In this document: positions 1 through 10,970 of the stretch, in pieces | Numbering within the stretch: the first letter of the stretch is position 1 | How the letters are laid out: each line of letters starts with the position of its first letter | NCBI RefSeq assembly: GCF_963678635.1 | Contig: NC_087064.1 | Coordinates: forward strand, 44,313,346 to 44,377,345 | Direction: 5' to 3' | From: Symsagittifera roscoffensis | Taxonomy: Eukaryota > Xenacoelomorpha > Acoela > Convolutidae | Length of the DNA stretch: 64,000 bases | The notes under the pieces: generated by a model | What the model was told of the DNA's origin: nothing | Seen by the model: only the letters and a program-made list of their open reading frames with translations | Databases searched by the model: none | Program-made: the position numbers and the translations under genes

Positions 1-271
1 AATCTTGCGTCCAAATGCGACTGCTCAATTGCCCAGATGTGACGTTTCTTAGTTCGTTTTGAATTTTTTGAAGAGCTCAAAAAAACTTCACGAAATATTA
101 TGGTTCTTCACAATTTGAAATTAGGAACCTTGTAATTGGGTGCTGTCAGAGTACACTCAAAGAATGCAGATCTTATTTCCAATATATGCGATTTATTATG
201 AGTACCGGAGGTGCGTTGCACGCTAGTTTAAATTAATTTTGTCTGTTGTAAGTTTTTGCAAATCTCTATAG

Positions 272-3200
272 GATGCGATGCAAAGTGCTGGAGAGAGCGG
301 CGCTGTGTTGGATCTTGCCGACTACTGCCAGCGCCAACTGGTCTTCCTTTCTGCCTGTGAGCAGAGTGAAACTGACTCTATCTACGACCCCAAATTATCC
401 ATTCAGAGAGAAGACGAATCGGATCTACAGGTTGGTACAGCATACATGTTTACTGAGTCAGTTTAATTTGACTCGGCCTAAAAGATCCAAGAGGGCGAAA
501 TGAGTGAATTTACTTGTTGTTAATATTTGGTGCTTTTTGTTTTAGTACCTTGGCCGACAAGCACTGAAAATCAGATTTGACTGTGCAGTTAAATGTGTGA
601 GCATCGTCCGCTACCTCTCCGACCACTTGAACACGTGAGATGAAATACTGTTCCTGTGTGAATAGATTTAGCTTGCAGAAACTGTCAATTGAAGCCTGAG
701 CCTGTTTGCAGATTGCCAATCAGTGTTGTGACTAGATTAATCAGGACAAATGAAATGCCCCTTCTGCTAGTGCAATTAGTACAGTCTACCCCTTGGGTTA
801 AAAGAGACCCAAGCACAGGTAACAGTGAAATGTATCTTCTGTTCGAATAATCTTATAATATTCAAGGGTAAGCAAGGGTATTCCAATCGGGTACAAGACT
901 TTTTTTACCGTAACCAACCTTGTACACAGGACGCATCTGGACTCCTGCTGCTACCTTGGTTCATAATAAATTCAAGTTTCTTAGTGTTTTCAGAACACTT
1001 GTGCTGGAGGTAACGAGTACGCTTGGAACGGCAAAGGTCATGCGTTCGAATCTAACCAGAACCTGTGTTTTCAAACGAAAGTTTTCTGTTTCAAATAAAA
1101 TTTTTGGAGTTATAATTGTCCGCTTATGTTTTGTCGGCTTAGTTGCCACATCTAAGAATAGTTTATTTTTGTTGGAAATTTTTGTTAGTTTATATATTTT
1201 CATTGTAGTTGCCTTTAGTGTTTTAGAACTTTAAAAATCCGGTGGAATCGAAATTTGATTTTGACATTGATTATAATTTTACCGGCGGAGAGACAATTCA
1301 GCCACAGACAGTTCAGCCGATTGGAAATACAGACAATTCAGCCAAACAATTTCAGACAATTCGGCCTATTTAGATCAAAGAGACTAGATAAAAGGAAAAT
1401 TTAAAACTTTTCTAATTTCATTAGAGTCAGAAGGCTTTCAACACTTAAACAAAGAAATGTGAAACATCAATTAACAAGTTTCAAAGATCAAAACCAACTT
1501 GCTATGCATCTTGTTTTAAGATATATGTACATTGAAGGTGCAAAGTTTTAAATACTTCTGTAAATGGTCTCGATTGTAGTTTTTTGCGTTTTGAACGAGT
1601 TTCTCATTGGCGATCAACATTCTCTCAACATTTATTTTGGCATTTTTTGCTCATCTTTGAAATGTGTGATCAACTTGGCGTGGGCGGGGTGCTTTGTCGA
1701 CACGAATTTATTGAAGCTGCCATTCCATGCCTCCAATGCATTGTTCGTACGAGGTTCACCGCTGAGCACCAGATTGAAAACGTTCCAATCGTGTCTATTC
1801 CCTCGACAGGCACCAATATAGGTGTCTTCAAAATAGTCCGATAGACTCTGAAATTCCTCTGAGGGATCCTCTTTTCGGAGAGCCTCAAAAGCGAAAATAA
1901 CGTCGTCAACGGGAACGAATGCCAAGCAAATCCTTTTTTTGACATTCAGTCGAAACTCGTCATCGTCCAAGTTTTTGTACATTGCGCCATACTGCCTGGC
2001 CTATATGGAAGAAACAGAATTGATTTTCTGTATCAGGCTGGATTTTCCTTATGGTGTTGCGAACAGCGGCTTCAACATCAATGACTACTTTTTTTTCCAA
2101 ATTGCTCTAGGCAGCCAAAAAGTTTTTCCTATGTGTCTTGAGTCTTGTTGGGGAGCAGAGCATACAACAAGGGTATAACTGCGTTTTCGATTACACCATA
2201 AATAATATGAACTTAGTAGAAGACATCTGGTGCCACTGAAAACGTTCCATCGCAATGACAGATTTCTGACTGAGAAAGCAAATCAAGCGCTAGTAATGTT
2301 GTAAAAACTAAAATTCTACTGTCCGACTTACCAGAATCAAAATACAGGAACGTATCACCGCTGTGTGTGAGTTTGTGAGGTTCAGGAATTTCGTCGACGC
2401 TCTCAAGGTTTTTTGGTTTTGGCATTGTTTCTAAGGCTTGCTGCCTGATTCGGTTTATACTCCGAAGAGATGTTGAGTAACTCGGTATTGTAGGCGCTGC
2501 ATAAAGAGGCAGGTCAATTTGGGCGTTGAAGACAATCTGTTGGGGAGCGTTACTAGTGTTTGCGGCTTTTTCTCGAACTTGGTTAGCAAAATTCTTAGCT
2601 TGAATTTTTGAGGGGCTCGGTAAATGAGCATGCTCGGCTTTTAAGGCGAATTCTTGCTGTTTGTCCCAATAACCCACTGCTCTGCAATTTCCAATTGTAC
2701 ATTGCCATTTAATGAGACCGTTCTTAACTTGTTTTTTTTTCACGGTATCTATAACCATCAAGACAAAGATGCTTTTTTCCGCGTTCAGATAATACGAATT
2801 CCATTTAACGTCAAATTTTGCTAAAAGTGAAAGATTTAAAATGATTCAGATACTAATCAACCAGTTGTTCAAGCTAGTTACTAATGAAGATTAATCGTTG
2901 TTAATTGTGTAAATGGACAATCTAACTGCAAAAAGTAGGCGTTAAACGCGGTACTGGTTTCTGGTTGGACCGTATTTTAATCGCAATTAGTTTATCTTTT
3001 AAAGAAGTTTAAGTTTCTAATTAGTTTCAACCAACTACCCAAATTACCTGATAGGCGGTTGCACCCTCCCCCATCTAAGGCATAAGAATATCAGCGTAAC
3101 TGTGTGGCCAGTAAGTGGTAGGGGTGGTCAACCCTTTAACTGATATCCTTTTTTACTCCCAATCTCGGGTCTACTTTCGCGTAAATTGGTTAACTTTTAA

Positions 3201-5872
3201 GTATTATGCAGTTTTTTGTTCGATTTTTGCTTGGGTACTATTCTAAAATTGGAAACATAATGAGTTGCATAAAGTTTTATTATGTTTAGGTACTGCTTAT
3301 GTTGTTTTTTTTTGTTTTATGTGCATTTGAAAGGAATAAATTATAAGTCGTCTAATGAAAGCTTTGATGTTTTGCCGCATGTGAAAAGTTTTTGCGCGCA
3401 CGTTTTAAAACTTCAAAACTGTCTGAATTGTCTTTGGCCGAATTGACCTACTCATTTTGACTGAATTGTCTGAATTTGAAACTGGCTGAATTGTCTGTGA
3501 CCGAATTGTCTGAACACCAATTTTACCAACTAGGTTTGTTTGTTTTTTTAATTTGGTCTTTTCGGCTTAATCGTTTTGGGTTTTTATATCGGCTTAGTGG
3601 TCTCCTTTTGGGGCGTTTGGGGACAGAAACTTTTTTTGCTTGTGTGTAATTTGAGGGGAAAGGGGATTTGAAATTTTATTTATTAGTTTGATTTTTTTTC
3701 GTCTTGAAGGGTTTCATAGCATGAATTTCTTGCTGAGAAAAACTTCAACTTTTCGCAAACCGATTCGCTCTATGAAATTTAAAATTTATAGCCGTTTTAG
3801 GATATGGCGTAAATTGAAATGAATCGAAGTCTCATTTTCTTGATAGCTTAATCAAAAGACTGGGTAATTTTTGCGAGCCAAGTGAGTGGCAAAATTATTC
3901 TGAAGGACTCAACATTCTGATTCCGGATTTTCTAAAAGATTTTTTTTTAAATTATCGTTTCATACAAGATCACTTTGATTGAACTTCAAGGCTAGCCAGT
4001 TTCTGCCAGTTTAGTTCTGTGTGCAGCATTTTTGACCGTTTTTCATTTTAAAGACGATGTAATTAAAGGTACGAAGTGCTCTTTATTAAAAATAGTTAAA
4101 ACCCAGCTTGAGCTTTTCGCAATTTTAGTTGGAATGAGATACAGAAAATTTGATTTTGAACTTCAGGTTTTTTTGCGAATTGATTCACGCGCTGATTCAT
4201 GACTGCAACGTTTTCTGGGTTTCTCTTTGCTTAAGAGAGAAGAAAATGCTAGAAGAGCCTTCTTTTTGTGAGATCATTTTCATCGCTAGTTAAATGATAC
4301 AGGCTGGTTTTGTAAAGCATTTTTTTAGTTATTACCATAAATTGTTTCCTCCATGTTTGTGAATTAAGCCGTCAAATTATGCTAGAGGTTCTTTATAGTA
4401 AAACGTTAACAGGTAAGACATCGAAGTTGATAGATGGTAAGTGGGAGCAGATTCCTGCGAGCGACGTGCACAAACTGACCAACATAGAGGGTCAGATCTG
4501 GCTGGCCATCTACCAGTTCCTGTTCAGTCCAGAGGCCAACAGGAAGTACGAGATGACCAGCCACACCAAGGAACAGTTCATGAAGGTCAGTCTGATTCTC
4601 TGTCTTTTGATCCATTTGAACTGGCTTCGGATCCATTGAAAAGTAGCATTTAAAATCAGTTGTCAAATAGACATGACTCGAGCATATTAGAGCTTCGTGT
4701 TGCTATTTTTTCAAACTGCAACGTTAAACTGGACGGCAAAGACTTAAAAGCCCAAAATTTTCTCTGTTGAAGGTGAAAACCGAAACCTTAGCAAAAAAAA
4801 GCATATTAGATTGCGTGAAAGCAAGCAACCAAAGTCTTTCAAAAATTCTATTGGGAGTTTGATTTAATGGATGATATGTTTGGGTTCAGCTGATTGGACA
4901 CTTGAATGACGTAGTAGTGGACCAGATTCCAGCTCTGGGTCAGCTGAAAGAGTATCTGCTGCGCATGCAGATGCAGTCCTTCCCAGACCAGCCTGTCTCC
5001 TCCTCCCACCCCATCATAGAACAGCTGCCGGAGATCAGGATGAGGATGGAGGAGGACAGCAGTAGCAAGTGGGGATCCATCGCCAAGTACCAAGTGAATC
5101 ACTATTTCTCACCCTCAGAGGCAGATCTCAAGAGACTTGCCACCAAGTAATGCTTTTTATCACTTTTCAGTCCATTCCCAAAATATGAGGAAAACTGACT
5201 GCTCAAGACTTGAAGCGACTAGTCTATTCGGGCGGAATGGGAGGGTTAGCGCATTCCCCTTTTCCTGATGAGGCCAACACCATGACAGCTTAAAAGTAAC
5301 CTTGAAAAGGTTAACGGTTTTTGTTTGAAAGTCCGCCGTCCTTCTCGACCCCTGGAAAAAAAGTTTTTTTTCTAAGTTTCATATTGAAGTCGCTATTTGT
5401 ACGCGATGTGATAAGAAAACTGAGATATGAATGCCCATGAATGCTTCCCCCCGCCCATGAGATATGAATAAAGTTTCGTCGAAAAATGAATATAGTGTTC
5501 TTGAAATATGTATAATTAGGCTACGAACATTTGATTTGTGGTTCGAATATTATTATTGTTCGCTTGCTTCAGTTTTGCCTCCCTTTATGACTCAGAGGCC
5601 CTGGATGTCATCCTGCCAGGTATCCCCAAGTGTTGTGTGTGCAGTGAAGATGCCAGCAAGAGATGTAGCAAGTGCAAAATGACCTGGTATTGTTCAAGGT
5701 ATGTAAGTTGAGGTAGTCTCATATCAAACATAGGAATGGATATGATGGGAAGTGTGTCGATAAGGCTCATTTATAGTCCCGCAGGAATAAAAATATTGTC
5801 AGTTTTTGTTTCAGAGACTGTCAAGTAGCTCACTGGTCTGAACACAAGAGTAAATGTGCATCTTCGCTCTAA
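272..5872 (+). CDS. ZMYND10: ZMYND10 homologue, C-terminal seven exons (5' part lies outside the window)
   Basis: Coding exons read as 272-430, 546-634, 712-818, 4413-4585, 4890-5146, 5573-5698 and 5815-5872. All introns are GT-AG, phases are compatible, and the total is 969 nt (322 codons plus TAA). The first exon starts in phase 0 after an AG, so upstream exons are missing. The encoded protein resembles ZMYND10 (BLU) along its length: the helical part includes VLDLADYCQRQLVFLSA, the penultimate region includes KWGSIAKYQVNHYFSPSEADL, and the end is a MYND zinc finger with the expected Cys/His series (CCVC, CSKC, YC, C, HW, H, C). ZMYND10 is a cytoplasmic factor needed to preassemble axonemal dynein arms, so this implies motile cilia or flagella. 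Intron 3 (819-4412) is 3.6 kb and holds a MULE insertion; the others are 77-426 bp. Family identity is strong. Exon borders were read by eye, without transcripts. Confidence 0.9.
1000..1065 (+). repeat. tRNA-like pol III promoter remnant (SINE-like) in ZMYND10 intron 3
   Basis: GTTCGAATC at 1044-1052 is a good internal B-box. GGTAACGAG at 1009-1017, about 35 bp upstream, could be a decayed A-box/D-arm. A full cloverleaf cannot be folded convincingly, so this is a tRNA-derived relic or the head of a SINE rather than a working tRNA gene. Confidence 0.35.
1284..1380 (+). repeat. Left terminal inverted repeat of the MULE
   Basis: It starts GGCGGAGAGACAATTCAGCC. The reverse complement of the right end reads GGTGTTCAGACAATTCGGTC, then continues with the same run of AGACAATTCAGCC-type subrepeats. 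Four to five subrepeats lie in each end. Confidence 0.8.
1632..2761 (-). pseudogene. MULE transposase remnant with FLYWCH-type zinc finger
   Basis: The 2761-2213 segment begins with a FLYWCH-like finger (W-C, C, then H-A-H) and ends in the MULE core start, CHCDGTFSVAPDVFY. The same frame continues below 2213 through IYGVIENAVIPLLYALLPNK, with in-frame stops. From about 2085 a segment ending FCFFHIGQAVW is readable. Near 1980 the frame shifts, and 1982-1632 encodes the family C-terminus (LAFVPVDDVIFAFEAL, then EPRTNNALEAWN). Known MULE transposases cut and paste DNA with a DDE catalytic core. Here at least two stops and one frameshift break the gene. Assignment is by recognisable family motifs; the element coordinates and duplication agree with it. 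Confidence 0.8.
3416..3518 (-). repeat. Right terminal inverted repeat of the MULE
   Basis: Inverted partner of 1284-1380, with subrepeats of GGCTGAATTGTCT type. The 9-bp duplicate AATTTTACC follows directly. Confidence 0.8.
5358..5421 (+). repeat. Short dispersed repeat, copy 1 (in ZMYND10 intron 5)
   Basis: About 64 bp containing TCGCTATTTGTACGCGATG recurs almost unchanged at 6462-6525, downstream of the gene. No target duplication or internal structure is obvious. Confidence 0.7.
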
Positions 5873-5877
5873 ACTCA

Positions 5878-5883
5878 AATAAA
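5878..5883 (+). terminator. Polyadenylation signal AATAAA of ZMYND10
   Basis: AATAAA begins six bases after the ZMYND10 TAA codon. This would give a very short 3' untranslated region. It is the only canonical hexamer immediately after the stop, and its position suits a compact 3' end. Confidence 0.55.
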
Positions 5884-6461
5884 TTCTGATTATCTATGTT
5901 GAAAATAACTGTTCATATGTATCTCTTTGTACATAACCAACTTCGCCTTAATTTTTATAAAAAGAATACAAAATTAAATGTTAATGAACGAAGGAATTTG
6001 TTCTGGCTTTTAAGGGATTGCTAGAATCCCGTTTTTTTGAACTTTGAACTTAATGATTTTATTGACTTCCTGGTCCATCAATGTCATTTTCTTAGCTCGT
6101 GGTAACGATTCATTGATTTTTTGTTTGAAGGGTTGGGTTGGTTTTTGTCCTACTTATCCAGATGAGGTTGAGTGATATATCGTATTGAAGCCCCATTAGT
6201 CGTGTCAGAGCTGAAATGAAAACAAATCATGTCGGTTAAAAGCGGGCGGTCCAAATTTGTTTTGTTGTGGACTATTTCGAGAGAGGAGTTGAGTTAGGGC
6301 AATTACTTAAAAAATTCTTATAGCCGCTAGAACAATCGGTTTACTAGGACAACAAACTCTCATTTCTGTCTAAATTATAAATACCAGTTTCATGGCTAAA
6401 CAAGGATAGTCGGTTGATGTGGAAGCAGCACAATGTTCTGACATATTCATAAATTAGCCGC

Positions 6462-6525
6462 AAAAAGTTTTTTTTCTAAGTTTTATATTGAAGTCGCTAT
6501 TTGTACGCGATGTGATAAGAAAACT
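6462..6525 (+). repeat. Short dispersed repeat, copy 2
   Basis: Near-identical copy of 5358-5421, about 0.6 kb past the ZMYND10 stop. The rest of 5884-6830 is AT-rich DNA in which I see no gene. Confidence 0.7.
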
Positions 6526-6829
6526 ATGCAAACGTGTAGAACGTTAGTGATCTAGGCATAATCAACATTTGTCTTAAAAATGAATAAACAATTAAATGAA
6601 AAAAAAAACAATTTTTTTTCCAAGGTAGCGCTAAATAGTTTTCGTTTTAAAAAATCCAGTTTCTTGGCCTAAAAGTTTTCATATAGCGAACGTTACTCGA
6701 TCGTTTTACTTGTTCAAAATTGGACGGAAAAAATTTCGATCAGGTTTTTCTCGAGACAGTAAAATTGTTGAAAGGGTTTATACTGTCGTTCGAATCAAGG
6801 CTGAAAAAGCTTCAATATCATATATCAGT

Positions 6830-7530
6830 CAACCCATTCTAATGGTTTTTTGTAGTACCTGATTTTGCTCGGGTAAAAAACTGAAACACTCGAATCTCAA
6901 TTTCGTCCTCATTTTCATTGGTCGGAAAAAAGATAAGTCCTTGAGTTCAAGAACAATGTTCCAACATTGTGTTGGACACCTGGCTTTTGCTACCTCGTGA
7001 GAAGTACCGCAGAATTTCAACTTTATGAAATACTTGAGTCAAGTGAAATCTAAATTTCCAAACGGAATATAAAATCTAAATCTTTGATCAAGTTTTCTCA
7101 AATTCGGTGAATATTGATGTCCTGATGATGAGTATTCTTGAAAGTACGAGCTTGAGAAATCGTTTCTTTTTGCACGAAGTTTGACAATGAATACTGTTAT
7201 GAGCATAGGAAATAATTCGTTCACTTGAGTTAAAAGATTTTCTACAAAATTTGTTGACTATAATTAACAGCAATCTTTTGGAATTAGGAATTGTATTTAA
7301 GGAAAAGTTAAAGCTCAGTTGTTTCAAGAATTGGTTTAGAAGTGTTAGGTTAAGTTGACTAACTAGGCAGAAGATAACAAGTAGCAATTAATTCAAATCA
7401 TAAATGAAGTAAGGGTTGAGTTTCAATTGAGTAAACTAATTAGCTGCATCTAAGATTTTTTAGGGTCAACTTTTTTAGCAAACTTTTCGAAGTACAGATT
7501 TATTCGGGTTAACAATTTGAAAACAATTTT
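6830..7530. repeat. Dispersed repeat block, copy A (related to 9885-10970)
   Basis: Ordered similarity links this block to 9885-10970: a CTGATTTTGC segment, TTGTGTTGGA with CCTGGCTTTTGCTACC, and then GAAATACTTGAGTCAAGTGA followed by TTGATGTCCTGATGATGAGT. Only short chance reading frames occur. Both copies lead directly into satellite cores. Confidence 0.7.
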
Positions 7531-8750
7531 TGCTGCTGACAAGCTACTTCGGCGCTGTCTATGTAGTTTCCGAATCGTGTATAGTTCATTGCATACTCCT
7601 CTGTATACGGCTCATTTATCCTAATTAAAGTGGCCTAAACTTTTCTCAAAATTGAGTTTTTGCCAAAAATTTGGTTGAAATTCAATTTTTTGTGCGTCAG
7701 CTGGCACTTTGTTGGAGCTATTTTAAATAGTTTTAATCTTAAAAAATTCTGGTGCACATTTTAAGTAATGATAATTTGTTGTCAATAATTAAATACCCAA
7801 AGTCAAACCCATTAGGAGTATTTTCAGAAACAAGTTTTTTCCAATCTATTTTGCAAATGTTGGTGCTAATTGTGGTTTCACTCTTAAAGCACCACCCCAA
7901 ATTGGCTATTCAAAAGCATGCTCGTTAAAAATTAATCTCTCATTTGATTTTTTTAAATAGATACTTTTACAAAAAAATTTAGCAATAGAGTCAACTTGCT
8001 CAAGCATACACTTCAATTTGAAAAAAATACAAAACTTTTCGGGTTATAAACTTGAAACACAATTTTTTGCTGCTGACACGCTACTTCGGCGCTGTCCATT
8101 TTTTTCCGAATCATGCATAGTTCATTGCATACTCTACTGTATAGGAATCATTCATCCAACGAAATTTTAAATTCAGAAATCAAGAATAAGTTAAAGGGTT
8201 TTGTTCACATCAAACGGAGTTAACTACTTTACGACTTCTCAAATTTTTTGCAATAGAGTCAACTTGTTTAAGCAAACACCTCAGTTTTCAAAAATAACTT
8301 AAATTGTTTTCGGGTTAACTACTTGAAACACAATTTTTGCTGCTGACAAGCTACTTCGGCGCTGTCTATGTAGTTTCCGAAGCGTGTATAGTTCATTGCA
8401 TACTTTACTGTATAGGACTCATTTATCCTATTTTAACTAACCTAAAAATTTCTCAAACTTAAATTTTTATCGAAAATTTGGTTGAAATTAAATGCTTTGG
8501 GTGTCGGCTCGCCTTTTGTTGGAGCTATATCAAATAAATTGATTCTTTTAAAACTCTGTTTCATTTTTTAATATTGTTAAATCACTGTCCTTAATTTTTA
8601 ACAACCCATAGTCAAACCCACTGAACTCTTTTCTGATGCTACTTTTTTCCAGTCTACATTTCAAATGATGTTGCTATTTCTGGTTGCTCTTTTTTTAAAG
8701 CAAGACCCTAAATTTGCTTTTCAATAGCATGCACGTTATAAATAGATAAC
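7531..8750. repeat. Satellite array, first block (3 cores)
   Basis: Cores start near 7531, 8068 and 8338 (spacings 537 and 270 bp). Each holds CTACTTCGGCGCTGTCC or a close variant, then CATTGCATACTC and CTGTATAGGACTCAT. The DNA between cores is AT-rich and more divergent. There is no coding content. Confidence 0.85.
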
Positions 8751-8779
8751 AGTGGATACATTTTTTGCATCGAATGCAT

Positions 8780-9155
8780 ACTTGTCAACGAGCCGGGCCG
8801 GCCGAGGTTTTCACTTTTGTCAACGGGCCCCAACGGGCCTTACTTTTATTGACTAACCAATGTTATGTTTCAGTGCACACTGTACAGCTTGGTATCCGAA
8901 AGACGGGCAAAACTTTCGCCTACAACCGTTGAAGCAATTGAAATGGTTTCCATGGCTTTTAAAAAAGGTCTTTATAAATAAGTAAAACAATTAATTAAAA
9001 TTGTTTTGAAACAAATTTGTTTCTTACCAAAAAAGCAGCAACGGGCCCCAACGGGCCGATATTTAATAAATTCCCTGTTTATCGGGCCGCCAACGGGCTC
9101 GACTTGAATTATATCGGGCCGGACCTGGCCTCAATTATGGCGGCCCGTTAACAAG
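8780..9155. mobile_element. Small GGGCC-rich inverted-repeat element (MITE-like)
   Basis: GC-rich ends stand out from AT-rich flanks. The left end reads ACTTGTCAACGAGCCGGGCC, and the reverse complement of the right end reads ACTTGTTAACGGGCCGCC. Inside are repeated CAACGGGCC motifs (near 8820, 9045 and 9090). At about 370 bp with no gene, it fits a non-autonomous DNA transposon. A clear target-site duplication was not found, so the class is unassigned. Confidence 0.5.
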
Positions 9156-9480
9156 TCTGATTGAATGAACAAAATAAACTGTTTGCTTCCTAAACAAAAC
9201 AATAGGAAATTCTTGCGTTTTATCCAATTTCATTTTCCAATTCAATTTATTTCAAAAAACTTTCAAATGCTAATTTTGTTCATAATTTTGGTTTTTACTT
9301 TTCAATTAGTTGCACACAAAGTTAGAATGGTTACCTTATGTTTATCGCTACACCAGTTTTAACATGCAAAATTTGTGTTTCTCACTTTTACCGCTTTATA
9401 TAAGCTTTAGTAGCTCAATTGTATAAAGCATTCAACTGGATCAGGTCCAATCCTGTTGGGTGAAATTGTTGCGAAAATCA
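9140..9480 (+). repeat. Dispersed repeat with tRNA-like segment (copy at 21088-21385)
   Basis: From GCCCGTTAACA to GTATAAAGCATTCAAC it is nearly identical to 21088-21385. The left copy runs on into TAGCTCAATTGTATAAAGC (A-box-like, 9410-9428) and GGTCCAATCC (B-box-like, 9444-9453), so a tRNA-derived SINE is likely. The 65-codon open frame at 9165-9362 is duplicated only because the DNA is. Between 9481 and 9885 I see nothing further. Confidence 0.55.
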
Positions 9481-9884
9481 TTAATTAGTTTTTCTGACCT
9501 TTGAAAGCTACTTTTTTGGATTTTTTTTGTTTGCTTTTTTCAGTTTTAAAGTAAATCATTAACTATTTTTTGTTTATCATTTTGATTTTTCGTGACGAAG
9601 TTAAACAAAAAAATCGACATAGTTCAATTGCAACAATTTTGTTCTCTGTAGTGAGTTTTGATCAGTCACTGTGTTAGATCTAAATCAATTGACTTAATTT
9701 TTTTTTATTTTTCTGCTCGGATGAACTCTAATTTGCAAACAAGGAAAACCCTGACTTCAGCTAAAAATCTGAAGAGTACGCTCATCATCAGAGTGACTTT
9801 TTAAAAACTTCGACATAATTTTTGCGGTGTCAGTCTTTCTTACTAATAAAGTGTAACGTTTGTGGTGCTTTGGTTCAGCGTATT

Positions 9885-10970
9885 ATTTGTAGTATCTGAT
9901 TTTGCGCTTAAAACTGAAACACACCCGAATCAAAAGTACCTCCCCATTTTCAATGGTCAGAATAAAGATAATTCCTCAAACTCATTAACAATTTTCCGAA
10001 ATTGTGTTGGATACCTGGCTTTTGCTACCCTTTAAGATGCGGTACATAATGAATCCACGAATCCATTATCGTGATTCCTCGTATCTATTTAAGTAAACAA
10101 GCTAATTTTCAACACCGAAATTGTGTTGGATACCTGGCTTTTGCTACCCTTTAAGATGCGGTACATAATGAATCCACGAATCCATTATCGTGATTCCTCG
10201 TATCTATTTAAGTAAACAAGCTAATTTTCTGTTTCATAAGACGCAGAACGAAAAGAGGTTCTTTTTTCGTAATTTTTCCTATGTTTTAGCGGAGCAAATG
10301 TATCAGTAGGGAAATGTTTAAAGCGTCAGACTTTAGTGGTTGACTTGTTTTTATTGAAAAACAACCTTCTTTAAGTGTCATTGAAAGCAGTCAAAACACT
10401 TTTTTGAACTGACTTTTTTTTCCAGTTCTGATTTAGTTCTAAGTGCTGCAAATGCATCTGCTGAAAGCAAAACAAAGTACGCTCTCGAGTACCACAAAAG
10501 TTCAACTTTATGAAATACTTGAGTCAAGTGAAATCAAATTTTCCAAACCGAATATAAAATCTAAACCTTTTGAGCAAATTTTCTCAAATTAAGTAAAAAT
10601 TGATGTCCTGATGATGAGTCTTCTTAAAAGTACGAGCTTGAGAAACCGTTTCTATTTCGACGAAGTTTGACAATGAATACTATTATGAATATTTTACAGC
10701 AATATTTTAGAATTAATAAATTTAATTAAGGAAATGTTAAAACTCAATTAATTCAATAAATGGCTTAGAAGTCTTAGGTTTACCAGATTAACTGGGCAGA
10801 AAACAACAATTATTTCAATTTCGAAAATGAAGAAAATATTGAAAAGTTTCATTCACAGCAAATGCAGTGAATTATTTCTCGACTCAAAGTTTTTGCGAAA
10901 GAGTCATTTAAAAAAAACACTTCAATTTTCATTGAGCAATATCGATTGATCGGGTTTTTAACTTGAAATA
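9885..10970. repeat. Dispersed repeat block, copy B, with internal 119-bp tandem duplication
   Basis: Related to 6830-7530. It contains a direct duplication: 9996-10114 and 10115-10230 share TTGTGTTGGATACCTGGCTT and the AATCCACGAATCCATTATCG stretch at an offset of 119 bp. No gene is seen. Confidence 0.7.

Larger units (their letters stand above)
1284..3518 (-). mobile_element. MULE (Mutator-like) DNA transposon inserted in ZMYND10 intron 3
   Basis: The element is flanked by a perfect 9-bp duplication AATTTTACC (1275-1283 and 3519-3527), the size typical of Mutator-like elements. Its ends are inverted repeats of about 100 bp (1284-1380 and 3416-3518), each built from several copies of AGACAATTCAGCC or close variants. 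The interior carries a broken transposase on the - strand with FLYWCH-like and MULE-type segments. The element is 2235 bp. It accounts for most of the unusual length of this intron. Insertion is well supported. Present activity is excluded by the damaged transposase, unless supplied in trans. Confidence 0.85.

Noticed and set aside
1-271. A further ZMYND10 exon upstream of 272
   Set aside because: No frame continuous with the exon at 272 is bordered by suitable splice sites. Treated as intron.
920-1234. Open frames in ZMYND10 intron 3 outside the MULE
   Set aside because: They are short, on both strands, AT-rich, and lie between well-defined coding exons.
9404-9470. A functional tRNA gene
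   Set aside because: A- and B-box-like motifs are present but the arms do not pair properly, and the copy at 21.3 kb is truncated inside it.
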